Source of the DNA: Clostridium sardiniense
GTDB taxonomy: Bacteria; Bacillota; Clostridia; Clostridiales; Clostridiaceae
Length of the DNA stretch: 64,000 nucleotides
Direction: 5' to 3'
Assembly: GCF_016907995.1 (NCBI RefSeq)
Contig: NZ_JAFBDA010000006.1
Span: 1 to 64,000 of the forward strand
Position numbers and translations under genes: made by a program. Below the pieces are notes generated by a model. That model worked only from the letters and a program-made list of their open reading frames with translations, had not been told where the DNA came from and did no database searches. Of the stretch, positions 1 to 8,367 are shown one piece after another. Position 1 is the stretch's first letter; each line of letters starts with the position of its first letter.

Positions 1-111
1 GGTAGAACGCCATATATAGAAATAGCTAGAATATGCCATGTAAGTGGTGGTACTATTCACGATAGAATGAAAAAGAGGGAGGATATGGGCAAAATAAAAT
101 TAATTAAATAG
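1..111 (+). CDS. C-terminal end of an AsnC/Lrp-type helix-turn-helix protein (5' end outside window)
   Basis: The reading frame is open from base 1 and stops at TAG 109-111, giving 36 residues that read like the recognition half of an Lrp/AsnC HTH (RTPYIEIARICHVSGGTI, then DRMKKRE). In the family this motif is near the N terminus and is followed by a ligand-binding RAM domain of about 90 residues. Here the protein ends eight residues after the HTH, and no continuation is seen in the other frames, so it is either a stand-alone DNA-binding domain or a truncated regulator. The upstream part lies outside the window. Confidence 0.6.
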   Translation, partial: GRTPYIEIARICHVSGGTIHDRMKKREDMGKIKLIK

Positions 112-217
112 AAACAAAATTTTAAAAAAGTTAATCTTTTAATTATTATACTTGAAAAGATTAGTAATTTAAATTAATATTAAATATATAAAGCTGATGA
201 GGAGGACAAGTAAAATA

Positions 218-541
218 ATGAGTATACTAATGTCAATTTTATATTTTATAATAATGTTAGCTGTTATATTTGGTATTTATATGCTTTGTAAAAAATATGT
301 ATTTCCAAAAGTACGTGTAAATAAATATATACCACTTGCAGTAGCGATTATATTACTTATAGTACAAATGACTGGAGTAGTTAAAAATCAATGGATTACG
401 ATAATTATAACTCCAATTATAGTAGTATGTTTCTTATGGTTTATGGATATTCAACAAACTGGTGGACCAAAGAAAGCTGATAAGAAAATTGTTATAAAGT
501 CAAAAGCAAAACCAAATAGAGCTAAACACTTAAAGAAATAG
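218..541 (+). CDS. Small integral membrane protein with basic C-terminal tail
   Basis: I do not recognise a family. An upstream in-frame ATG at 197 overlaps the GAGGAGG ribosome-binding site at 199-205, so the ATG at 218 (107 residues) is the better start. Three hydrophobic segments are visible: about residues 4-25, 38-54 and 61-78. They are followed by a strongly basic cytoplasmic-type tail rich in Lys (KKADKKIVIKSKAKPNRAKH). The gene stands alone and ends at a bidirectional terminator shared with the convergent gene. Function unknown. Confidence 0.6.
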   Translation: MSILMSILYFIIMLAVIFGIYMLCKKYVFPKVRVNKYIPLAVAIILLIVQMTGVVKNQWITIIITPIIVVCFLWFMDIQQTGGPKKADKKIVIKSKAKPNRAKHLKK

Positions 542-551
542 TAAATTAAAC

Positions 552-585
552 AAAAATCCAAAGTATATACTTTGGATTTTTTAAT
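552..585. terminator. Bidirectional intrinsic terminator
   Basis: A near-perfect inverted repeat (AATCCAAAGTAT / ATACTTTGGATT) is flanked by A-run and T-run, so it can end transcription from both the plus-strand membrane protein and the minus-strand PHP-like gene. Confidence 0.8.
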
Positions 586-1588
586 CTACAAATATAGGAG
601 AACTTATAGCAATCCTAGCACCTTCTTGATAAACTTTTATTACAAACCAACTTTGATTATCTTCTAGTTTATGAGAGTATAAGTATTTAATTTTATTTAA
701 TTTTATATCTTGAACAGAATGAAGAATTTCTCCGCCATTAGTTATTATCTCTATTTTTTCTATTAAATAATATTTGTCTTCTAGAAGAATAGAAAAATCT
801 ATAGTATCGCAATTAGATGAAATTATTCCACCCATTAACACATCATTAGCAAAAAAATAAAATGATAAGCTTCTACTTTCAGAAGAGAATGTGTTACGGT
901 TTCTAAAACATTCTATCAAAGTACTTTTACTAAGCTTTGGAAGTAGTACTCCTGTTGCATTATCATAATTTCCAAAGTCTAAACTCCCTGTGCTTTGACT
1001 ATTTATAGCACCAAGTTTCCAACCAATATCTAAAAGCTTAAAGTAATATTTTTCTCTTCTATTATAGCGCTCTCCAAAAGTTCCACTACATACTTCTACA
1101 GAAGTTATCATGTTATTTAACACTTTATTATAAGGAAGAGATAGAATGCTTTTAATAGGCCTTTTAATAATTATAAAAGCATCAGGATTATTAATCATCC
1201 AAAATATTAATAAGTTAATATCTTTAATATCTCCAGTAAAAAAATTATTTGAATTTATTACATTTATATCTCCATAGGGTATAGTTTTTGCTTCAAAACC
1301 TTGAAGTGCAATAAAATTATTTTTTTTTCTTGAAAATTTTTTGCATATATTGTATGAAGAATTCCATCTTGTTATATTATGACCATCATAAGAAACACTT
1401 TTAGTTAAAAAGCTATTTTGGTCTGTAACCATTAAGAAATCTAAATGACTTCTATAAGTATAGTTTAGTGTATCATTAGGTGAAGCAGAGCCTAATGAAT
1501 AAGAGGTATAGCAATTTGGTATACCATAGAATACATTGATATCTTTTAAGTTGAAAATATTTATATCATATTTATTATGTTTACCCAT
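581..1588 (-). CDS. PHP-superfamily-like protein with degenerate metal site (CehA/McbA-like)
   Basis: The 335-residue protein follows the layout of PHP-domain metallohydrolases. Near the N terminus a TSYSLGSASPNDTLNYT segment corresponds to the family HxHTSYSDGSxSPE motif, and HLDFLMVTDQNSF corresponds to the family GLDFLAITDHNS. The key ligands appear replaced: the HxH histidines align with Asn25 and Tyr27, and the TDHN histidine is Gln57. A later VEVCSGTFGERYNRREKYYF and a beta-rich C-terminal third (about residues 250-335) resemble the sugar/phosphoesterase-associated tail of CehA-like proteins. The loss of ligands suggests a non-catalytic or altered role. The start follows an AAGGA site. 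The gene is monocistronic and convergent with its left neighbour. Substrate unknown. Confidence 0.55.
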   Translation of the reverse strand: MGKHNKYDINIFNLKDINVFYGIPNCYTSYSLGSASPNDTLNYTYRSHLDFLMVTDQNSFLTKSVSYDGHNITRWNSSYNICKKFSRKKNNFIALQGFEAKTIPYGDINVINSNNFFTGDIKDINLLIFWMINNPDAFIIIKRPIKSILSLPYNKVLNNMITSVEVCSGTFGERYNRREKYYFKLLDIGWKLGAINSQSTGSLDFGNYDNATGVLLPKLSKSTLIECFRNRNTFSSESRSLSFYFFANDVLMGGIISSNCDTIDFSILLEDKYYLIEKIEIITNGGEILHSVQDIKLNKIKYLYSHKLEDNQSWFVIKVYQEGARIAISSPIFVD

Positions 1589-1704
1589 ATATATTATCCT
1601 TAAAATTGATTATAATTATATATAGTGGTATATAGTATAAAATAATGACAACAATTTATTTAAATGATAAAATAGTATAAGAATTTTACATGGAGATGAG
1701 AAGA

Positions 1705-2205
1705 ATGATTAAGAGTTTTAAGAACAAAATACCAATGGTTAGTAACAATACATATATATCTGAAAGTGTAGATATAATCGGAGATGTTACAATTGAAGAA
1801 AATTGTAATATTTGGTTTGGTGCTAGATTAAGAGGAGATATGAATAAAATACATGTAGGAAAAGGAAGTAATATTCAAGAAAATTCAGTTTTACATGTAG
1901 ATACCGATTTTGAAACTATAATCGGAGAAAACGTTACAGTAGGACATGGTGCTATTGTTCATGGATGTACTATCTGTGATAATGTTTTAATAGGTATGGG
2001 GTCAATAATATTAAATGGTGCAAAAATAGGTAAAAATTCAATTGTTGGAGCTGGAGCTTTAGTTACCCAAAATAAAGAATTTGAAGAGGGAGTTTTAATA
2101 CTTGGTAATCCAGCGAAAGCTGTTAGAAAACTAACAGAAAAAGAAGTAGAAAGCATAAGAGAGTCAGCTAAACATTATATAGAGCTGAGTAAGGAGTATG
2201 CTTAA
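1705..2205 (+). CDS. Gamma-carbonic anhydrase family hexapeptide-repeat protein
   Basis: The 166-residue protein is a left-handed beta-helix of the gamma-CA/YrdA/PaaY group, with successive hexapeptide turns (IIGDVTIEENCNIWFGA, IIGENVTVGHGAIVHGCTI, VLIGMGSIILNGAKIG). The three zinc-binding histidines of the family are all present: one in SVLHVD and two in GHGAIVHG. A C-terminal helix (KEVESIRESAKHYIELSKEY) matches the trimer-packing helix of the family. Upstream in-frame ATGs at 1690 and 1696 overlap the GGAGATGAG ribosome-binding site, so 1705 is chosen. Many members have no measurable carbonic anhydrase activity, so the physiological reaction is not certain. It is followed by cvfB with 13 bases between, suggesting a two-gene operon. 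Confidence 0.85.
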   Translation: MIKSFKNKIPMVSNNTYISESVDIIGDVTIEENCNIWFGARLRGDMNKIHVGKGSNIQENSVLHVDTDFETIIGENVTVGHGAIVHGCTICDNVLIGMGSIILNGAKIGKNSIVGAGALVTQNKEFEEGVLILGNPAKAVRKLTEKEVESIRESAKHYIELSKEYA

Positions 2206-2218
2206 TTTAGGAGGAAAA

Positions 2219-3049
2219 ATGATAAAAATAGGTGAATATAATAAACTAGAAGTTGTTAAAGAAAGGGACTTTGGATTCTTTTTAGCAGATGAAAAGAAAA
2301 ATGAGATATTACTACCAAAGGCTTTATTAGATGGAAATGAAATTGAAGTTGGTGATGAAGTAAATGTATTTACATATATGGATTCACAAGGTAGAGCAGT
2401 TGCAACTATGAAGAAGCCTTTAATTGAAGTTGGTAAGGTTGCATATTTAGAAGTTGTTCATCAAAATGATTTTGGTGCATTCTGTAATATGGGACTTGAA
2501 AGAGATTTGTTTGTACCAATGAGAGAACAAAGATTTAAACTTTTAGTAGGTAAAAAGTATTTATTCTATGCTTATTTAGATAAGAGTGGTAGACTTGCAG
2601 CTACTACAGAAGTTGATGATTATTTAGACCAAGGAGAAGGATATGAAGTTGATGATATAGTAAAAGTTATTTCATATGGAAAGGGTACATCAACAACAAT
2701 TAAAGTTGCAATAGATGGCAAGTATAGAGGAATAATACTTGGAAATGAGCATATTGAAACTATATACCCAGGTGAAGAATTAGAAGCTAGAGTTAAAAAA
2801 ATATATGAGGACGGCACAGTTGGACTTACTACAAGAAAGAAAAGATTAGATGCTAGAGATGAAATCAAGGAATCAATACTTAAGTATTTAAAATCAAATG
2901 GTGGAATGATGGCATATAATGATAAGTCAAATCCAGAAGAGATTAGAGAAATATTCGGAACAAGTAAGAACTACTTCAAAATGGCATTAGGTGGATTAAT
3001 GAAAGAAGGCCTAATAGAACTGAATGAAGAAGGAACTAAATTAAAATAA
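2219..3049 (+). CDS. cvfB: CvfB-like S1-domain RNA-binding protein
   Basis: The 276-residue protein has the CvfB layout: an N-terminal S1-like segment (GFFLADEKKNEILLPKALL), a second one (DFGAFCNMGLERDLFVPMRE), a third near residues 145-210, and a C-terminal winged helix (about 215-275, YLKSNGGMMAYNDKSNPEEI). CvfB proteins bind RNA and affect virulence gene expression in Staphylococcus. The role in clostridia is not established. The upstream in-frame ATG at 2198 lies inside the preceding gene, and AGGAGG at 2209-2214 points to 2219. It is probably co-transcribed with the gamma-CA-like gene and ends at a strong hairpin. Confidence 0.85.
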   Translation: MIKIGEYNKLEVVKERDFGFFLADEKKNEILLPKALLDGNEIEVGDEVNVFTYMDSQGRAVATMKKPLIEVGKVAYLEVVHQNDFGAFCNMGLERDLFVPMREQRFKLLVGKKYLFYAYLDKSGRLAATTEVDDYLDQGEGYEVDDIVKVISYGKGTSTTIKVAIDGKYRGIILGNEHIETIYPGEELEARVKKIYEDGTVGLTTRKKRLDARDEIKESILKYLKSNGGMMAYNDKSNPEEIREIFGTSKNYFKMALGGLMKEGLIELNEEGTKLK

Positions 3050-3061
3050 TCTCAAAATTCA

Positions 3062-3104
3062 AATAGTCTATATCATAAAATTTATGATATAGACTATTTT
3101 TAAT
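3062..3104. terminator. Bidirectional intrinsic terminator
   Basis: An 18-bp perfect stem (AATAGTCTATATCATAAA with its complement, one-base loop) is followed by T-rich sequence on the plus strand and A/T-rich sequence on the other. It separates cvfB from the convergent calcium ATPase. Confidence 0.8.
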
Positions 3105-3110
3105 TTAAAA

Positions 3111-5726
3111 CTATTTTCTAAATATACCAAGGATAAGTTTACTAATTTCATTAATTACTAAAGGAACTAATGAAATTAAAAATACAAATTCAAAATCTCC
3201 AAATGATAATGGATAAGTTTTAAATACTGATGATAGGAAAGGAACTGAAATTATTAAAATTTGTAATACTATACCCAAAATAAGTGAAAGAAGTAAAGCT
3301 TTATTTTTAAATATACCTACTTTAAATATAGATTTTTTACTATCTCTTAATGAAAAAGATAAAAATAATTGAGAGATACTAAGAACTACAAATGCCATAG
3401 TTTGTGCATGAACAATGGAATCAGAGTAGTACTTAAGACCAGTTTTGAAAGCAATTAATGTTGTAATTCCAACAGTTAATCCATTTATTATTAAAGTGAA
3501 TATAGTATCTTTTGTAAATATACTTTCTTTTGGGTTTCTTGGCGGGTCTTCCATAACGCCTTCGTCACCAGGATCTACACCTAGCGCAAGGGCCGGAAAA
3601 CTATCAGTTATAAGATTAACCCATAAAATATGAATAGGTTGAAGTGGAGCAGCCCAATTTAAAACAATGGCAACAAATAAAGCTATTACCTCACCAAAGT
3701 TACCTGAAAGTAAGAAGGTTATAGATTTTTTTATATTTGAATAAATATTTCTACCTTCCTCAACAGCACCAACTATAGTAGTAAAGTTATCATCTGTAAG
3801 TATCATATCAGCAGCACCTTTTGCAACATCAGTACCTGTTATACCCATAGCAACACCAATATCAGCAGCTTTAAGTGAAGGTGCATCATTTACACCATCG
3901 CCTGTCATTGAAACAATATTTCCATGAGATTTAAATGCTTTAACTATCTTTACTTTATGCTCAGGAGATACACGAGCAAATATTCTATATCTATTTATAT
4001 TATTTTTAATTTCATCATCTGATAATGTATCTAATTCGCTGCCTTCTATACATTCATTAAAATCACTTGAAATACCAAGTTCATGGCCAATAGCATAAGC
4101 TGTATTTTTATGGTCACCAGTTATCATGATTGTTCTTATTCCAGCTTTATCACAAAGGTCTATGGAGCCCTTAACTTCCTCTCTAGGAGGATCAATCATG
4201 CCCATTAATCCGACGAAAATCAGATCTTTTTCAATATCAGGTATAGAAGTATTCTCTGACTCTAAATCCTTATATGCGCCACCTAAAACTCTTAAAGCTT
4301 CATTGGACATTTCATTTGATTTAGATAAAAGATCCTTCTTTATAGGATCAGTTAAATCTTTTATTTCTCCATTTATAAGAACTTTAGTACATACTTTAAA
4401 CAATGAATCAATAGCTCCCTTTGTATGAACTCTGTAGTGATTATCATATTTATTTACTGTACTCATAAGTTTTCTATCAGAATCAAAAGGTATTTCATCA
4501 ATTCTATTATATTTATTGTTTAATTCATCCTTGTAATAATTAAATCTAACACCAATATCTAAAAGTGCTATTTCTGTAGGATCACCTGTATCACCTTTAT
4601 CTGATAAAGTAGCATCATTACAGAGAATCATGGTCTCAAATAATATTTTAGAATTATCATTAAGATCATTAATGTCATCTACAGATAAAATGGAATTTGT
4701 ATCATAAACTTTTCTAACAGTCATTTTGTTTAACGTTAAAGTTCCAGTTTTATCAGAACATATAATATTTACAGAACCTAGAGTTTCAACAGCAGGCAAC
4801 TTTTTTACTATAGCATTTTGCTTTATCATTCTTTGGACTCCAAGCGCAAGAACTATAGCAACTATAGCAGGAAGACCTTCAGGAATTGCAGCAACTGCTA
4901 AGCTAATAGCTGTAAGAGCCATTTCAAAGGTATCTCTCCCTTGGAATAGACCAATTACGAATATAAGCACACAGATAATTATCGCGGCTATTCCTAAAAT
5001 TTTACCAAGAGAAGATAATTTCTTTTGAAGAGGTGTCATATCCTCTTCTTCATTTTCAATCATTTTAGCTATCCTACCTATTTCAGTATCCATAGCTGTT
5101 GCAACACATACTCCAATACCTCTACCATAAGTTGCTAGAGTAGACATATATGCCATGTTTTCTCTATCTCCAACTGGAATATCTTTAGAATCAAATACTT
5201 TAGTTGCATCCTTATCAGCTGGAACTGATTCACCAGTGAATGCAGACTCTTCAATCTTAAGGTTAGCAGTTTGGATTAAACGTAAATCACAAGGAATATA
5301 TCTACCAGCATCTATAACAACAATATCACCTAAAACAACTTCTTCTGATGGAATTTCTATAACTTCACCATTCCTTTTAACTAATGCTTTAGGTGTTGAA
5401 AGTTCTTTTAATGCAGAAAGTGCCTTTTCAGCCTTAGACTCCTGAACGACACCAATAATTGCATTTATTAAGATAACTATAAGTATTACAATAGAATCAC
5501 TATATTCACCCATTATTGCAGAGATAATTGCAGCACCAATTAGTATATAAATCATTGCATCATTTATTTGTGCAAGGAAAATGCTAAAAAGAGTTTTTGG
5601 TTTTTTAGATGATAGCTTATTTAAACCATTTTTCTCAAGTCTAGCTTTTGCTTCTGCTTCTGACAAGCCTTTATTTTTATCAGTAGAAAATTCTTTTAAA
5701 ACATCATCTATAGATTTGTTATACAT
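3111..5726 (-). CDS. Calcium-transporting P-type ATPase (PMCA/SERCA type)
   Basis: At 871 residues this is a full-length P2A-type ATPase. An N-terminal cation-ATPase segment (residues 1-60) is followed by TGES at about 164-167 (actuator), PEGLP at about 282-286 (M4 ion-binding helix), and the phosphorylation loop ICSDKTGTLT with Asp325. Further on are TGDGVND of the P domain and NLITDSFPALALG in M6, whose Asn and Asp are calcium ligands in SERCA. It should export calcium from the cytosol at the expense of ATP. On the minus strand the start is preceded by AGAGGTGAT. It is monocistronic and divergent from the ABC importer. The exact metal is inferred from the M4/M6 motifs. Confidence 0.9.
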   Translation of the reverse strand: MYNKSIDDVLKEFSTDKNKGLSEAEAKARLEKNGLNKLSSKKPKTLFSIFLAQINDAMIYILIGAAIISAIMGEYSDSIVILIVILINAIIGVVQESKAEKALSALKELSTPKALVKRNGEVIEIPSEEVVLGDIVVIDAGRYIPCDLRLIQTANLKIEESAFTGESVPADKDATKVFDSKDIPVGDRENMAYMSTLATYGRGIGVCVATAMDTEIGRIAKMIENEEEDMTPLQKKLSSLGKILGIAAIIICVLIFVIGLFQGRDTFEMALTAISLAVAAIPEGLPAIVAIVLALGVQRMIKQNAIVKKLPAVETLGSVNIICSDKTGTLTLNKMTVRKVYDTNSILSVDDINDLNDNSKILFETMILCNDATLSDKGDTGDPTEIALLDIGVRFNYYKDELNNKYNRIDEIPFDSDRKLMSTVNKYDNHYRVHTKGAIDSLFKVCTKVLINGEIKDLTDPIKKDLLSKSNEMSNEALRVLGGAYKDLESENTSIPDIEKDLIFVGLMGMIDPPREEVKGSIDLCDKAGIRTIMITGDHKNTAYAIGHELGISSDFNECIEGSELDTLSDDEIKNNINRYRIFARVSPEHKVKIVKAFKSHGNIVSMTGDGVNDAPSLKAADIGVAMGITGTDVAKGAADMILTDDNFTTIVGAVEEGRNIYSNIKKSITFLLSGNFGEVIALFVAIVLNWAAPLQPIHILWVNLITDSFPALALGVDPGDEGVMEDPPRNPKESIFTKDTIFTLIINGLTVGITTLIAFKTGLKYYSDSIVHAQTMAFVVLSISQLFLSFSLRDSKKSIFKVGIFKNKALLLSLILGIVLQILIISVPFLSSVFKTYPLSFGDFEFVFLISLVPLVINEISKLILGIFRK

Positions 5727-5971
5727 AAATTATCACCTCTTTACAAAATATGATTAAATAAAAAAATATTTACTAAATATAGGGTAATCAGATTGATGAA
5801 AATAAATACATGGTAAATTTATAGAGATATATACTTTTTTTTGATATAATTTAATATAAAGTAAAAAGCTTATCAATTTATATGCAATAAGAAAGTATAT
5901 TTTACAAATCATATGCAATATATTAGCTTTAAAATACAATATTATAGATTAAATATGAGGAGGAGAAGATT

Positions 5972-6955
5972 ATGAAGAAAAAGATTACGGCTTTATTATT
6001 AATTGTATTATCAATATTTGCTTTTGTTGGATGTGGAAATAGTGAAGAAAAAGCAAAAGAATCTGCAAAAGAAATTAAAGTAGCTATTCCAGATGGACTA
6101 CCAGCAATAAGTGCTGCTAAATTAATTAAAGATAACCCAGTAATAGAAAAGGGATATAATGTTACTTATTCAATAGAAAAAACACCAGAAAATATTGTAA
6201 CTTCAGTTATGAAAGGTGAACCTGATATTGCAATAGTTCCATCAAATGTTGCGGCAACACAATATAATAAAGGAGCTGGATATAAAATTGCAGCTACAAC
6301 TGGTTGGGGATCATTTTACTTAGTATCAACAGAAAAGATTAAAGATATAAAAGATTTAAAAGGAAAAGATATATTTAATATAGGTAAAGGACTTACACCT
6401 GATATAGTAACAAGAGATGTATTAACTCATTTAGGATTTAATGTTGATAAGGATATTACATTTAGTTATTTAAATGGAATTACAGAGCTTGCACCAACAA
6501 TTTTATCAGGAAAAGCTAAATTTGCAGTTATACCAGAACCGGCATTAAGCCAAGTTCTTGCAAAGAAACCTGATCTTAATATTATAATGAATCTAAACGA
6601 TGAGTGGAAAAAACAAAATGATTCAAAATATGGATTCCCTCAAGCAACTGTAATAGTTAAAGAAGACTTAATAAAAAATAATAAAGAATTTGTAGATAAA
6701 TTCTTAAAAGAATTAGAAAATAGCGTTAATTATGCATTAGAAGATAAAAAAGAGCTTGGAGCAATCTGTGAAGCAATAGGAGTTTCAGCTAATAAGGATA
6801 TAATCACTAAATCTATAGAAAAGTCAAACCTTAAATATGTTCCAATAAAGGATTCAGAGAAAGAATACAATACTTACTTTAAGAAGCTAGATGGCTTTGA
6901 TAAAAAGTCAATTGGAGGAAAGATTCCAGATGAAGGAATCTACATGGAAAAATAA
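5972..6955 (+). CDS. NitT/TauT-type ABC transporter substrate-binding lipoprotein
   Basis: The 327-residue protein has a lipoprotein signal peptide with lipobox FVGC (Cys21). It is followed by an NMT1/SsuA-like periplasmic-binding fold: VAIPDGLPAISAAKLI, then the DIAIVPSNVAATQYNKG segment typical of this group. It captures the solute for the adjoining permease and ATPase. The ribosome-binding site GAGGAGGAG precedes the ATG. Its last 26 bases overlap the permease start. The family covers nitrate, sulfonates, taurine, bicarbonate and thiamine precursors. There is no TPP riboswitch or other known leader element, so the substrate cannot be assigned. Confidence 0.85.
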   Translation: MKKKITALLLIVLSIFAFVGCGNSEEKAKESAKEIKVAIPDGLPAISAAKLIKDNPVIEKGYNVTYSIEKTPENIVTSVMKGEPDIAIVPSNVAATQYNKGAGYKIAATTGWGSFYLVSTEKIKDIKDLKGKDIFNIGKGLTPDIVTRDVLTHLGFNVDKDITFSYLNGITELAPTILSGKAKFAVIPEPALSQVLAKKPDLNIIMNLNDEWKKQNDSKYGFPQATVIVKEDLIKNNKEFVDKFLKELENSVNYALEDKKELGAICEAIGVSANKDIITKSIEKSNLKYVPIKDSEKEYNTYFKKLDGFDKKSIGGKIPDEGIYMEK

Positions 6956-7694
6956 ATTAGAGATACTATTTGGAGCAGTTATATTATTAGTAATTTGGCA
7001 AATAGTTGCAGTTAAAATTAATAATGATATATATCTTCCAAAACTTCAAGAAGTGTATACTTCGCTCTTAGAAATAATTAGAGAGAAAGACTTTTTATTA
7101 ACTGTATTTTGGAGCTTTTATAGAACAATTATCAGTTTTGGAGTTGCACTTATAGTAGCAATAATTATAGGGGTACTATCTAGTATGTACCCCTTTATAA
7201 ATAATTTATTAAAACCTTTGAATTCTATAGGAAAAACCATCCCTACACTTGTATTAGTAGTACTTGCACTTATATGGTTTGATAAAGATAGTGCACCTTT
7301 TGTAGTTGGTATTGCAATTGTATTTCCAATTCTTTATGAGGGTATTATAAATACGCTAATAAAAAATGATAAAAAATTAGAAGAAATGATGCTAATATAT
7401 GAAGTTCCAATGAGAGAGAGAATAAAGAAAGTATATATACCTAATATAATATTTTATATACTTAGAATACTTGTTCCAACTATATCATTAGCATTTAAAG
7501 TTGTAATTGCAGGAGAAGTTCATGGTCAACCCAAATATGGTATTGGAGCTGAAGTTCAATTAGAAAAAATGAATTTTAATACCCCAGGGATATTTGCATG
7601 GATAATAATTATTGCTATAATATCATTGTTGTTTGAATTATTAAATAAGATTTTAACTGGGAAATATTACAGGTGGCAGAGTGAAGATGTGTAA
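6930..7694 (+). CDS. NitT/TauT-type ABC transporter permease
   Basis: A 254-residue membrane subunit of the SsuC/TauC type with about six hydrophobic segments. The cytoplasmic coupling loop is in the region MLIYEVPMRERIKKVYIPNI, and the conserved AGEVHGQPKYGIGAEVQ follows. In-frame start codons upstream at 6891 lie well inside the preceding gene. The ATG at 6930 has GGAGGAA at 6914-6920 with good spacing. It overlaps the binding-protein gene by 26 bases and the ATPase gene by 8, a tightly coupled operon. Confidence 0.85.
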   Translation: MKESTWKNKLEILFGAVILLVIWQIVAVKINNDIYLPKLQEVYTSLLEIIREKDFLLTVFWSFYRTIISFGVALIVAIIIGVLSSMYPFINNLLKPLNSIGKTIPTLVLVVLALIWFDKDSAPFVVGIAIVFPILYEGIINTLIKNDKKLEEMMLIYEVPMRERIKKVYIPNIIFYILRILVPTISLAFKVVIAGEVHGQPKYGIGAEVQLEKMNFNTPGIFAWIIIIAIISLLFELLNKILTGKYYRWQSEDV

Positions 7695-8358
7695 GCTAAT
7701 ATTAAAAGATGTAAGCAAAAGCTTTGGAGAAAAGAAAATACTAGATAAATTTAACTTAGTATTAGATAATCAAAAGATAAATTGTCTAATAGGGGAATCA
7801 GGAAGAGGTAAAAGTACAATCTTAAATCTTATTTCTGGACTATTAGATATTGATAGTGGAAAAATAGATGGCTGTAATTTAAAAAGTGTTAGTTATATCT
7901 TTCAAGAAGATAGACTAATACCTTGGCTTACAGTTAAAGAAAATCTAAATCTTGCCTTAAAACATTATTATAAAGGGGAAGATTTAGAACTGAAGATTAA
8001 AGAGGTGTTAGAAAAAGTTCAAGGCTTAGAATGGGCCAATAGGTATCCAGATAAGCTAAGTGGAGGAATGAAGCAAAGAATTAATATTGCAAGAGCTCTT
8101 GGTAAGCCTTCAGATGTAATACTTATGGACGAGCCTTTTAAATCTTTAGATTATAAAACAAAATACATAATCATGGATGAATTTAAAAAAATTTTTAAAG
8201 AGGATGGGAGAATAGTTGTATTTGTAACCCATGATGTAGATGAGTGTATTTATTTTCAAGGAAGAATAATAGTCCTTGGAGAGAGTCCACTAAAGATAAA
8301 GGGAGTTTTTACAGAGGAACTTCAAAAGTACAAAAAAAATATTATTAATTTACTGTAA
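7687..8358 (+). CDS. NitT/TauT-type ABC transporter ATP-binding protein
   Basis: A 223-residue nucleotide-binding subunit with Walker A GESGRGKST, Q-loop FQEDRLIPW, signature LSGGMKQR and Walker B VILMDEPF followed by the switch His in FVTHDVDE. A GTG at 7681 is possible, but AGGTGG at 7671-7676 is better spaced for ATG 7687. The C-terminal part is shorter than in SsuB/TauB relatives (family members are about 240-260). It powers the importer formed with the two preceding genes. Confidence 0.85.
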   Translation: MCKLILKDVSKSFGEKKILDKFNLVLDNQKINCLIGESGRGKSTILNLISGLLDIDSGKIDGCNLKSVSYIFQEDRLIPWLTVKENLNLALKHYYKGEDLELKIKEVLEKVQGLEWANRYPDKLSGGMKQRINIARALGKPSDVILMDEPFKSLDYKTKYIIMDEFKKIFKEDGRIVVFVTHDVDECIYFQGRIIVLGESPLKIKGVFTEELQKYKKNIINLL

Positions 8359-8367
8359 GGAGAAAAT

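Noticed and set aside
5740..5971. Possible TPP or other riboswitch upstream of the NMT1-type ABC importer
   Set aside because: No thiamine-box sequence, conserved core or terminator hairpin is present between the calcium ATPase and the binding-protein gene.
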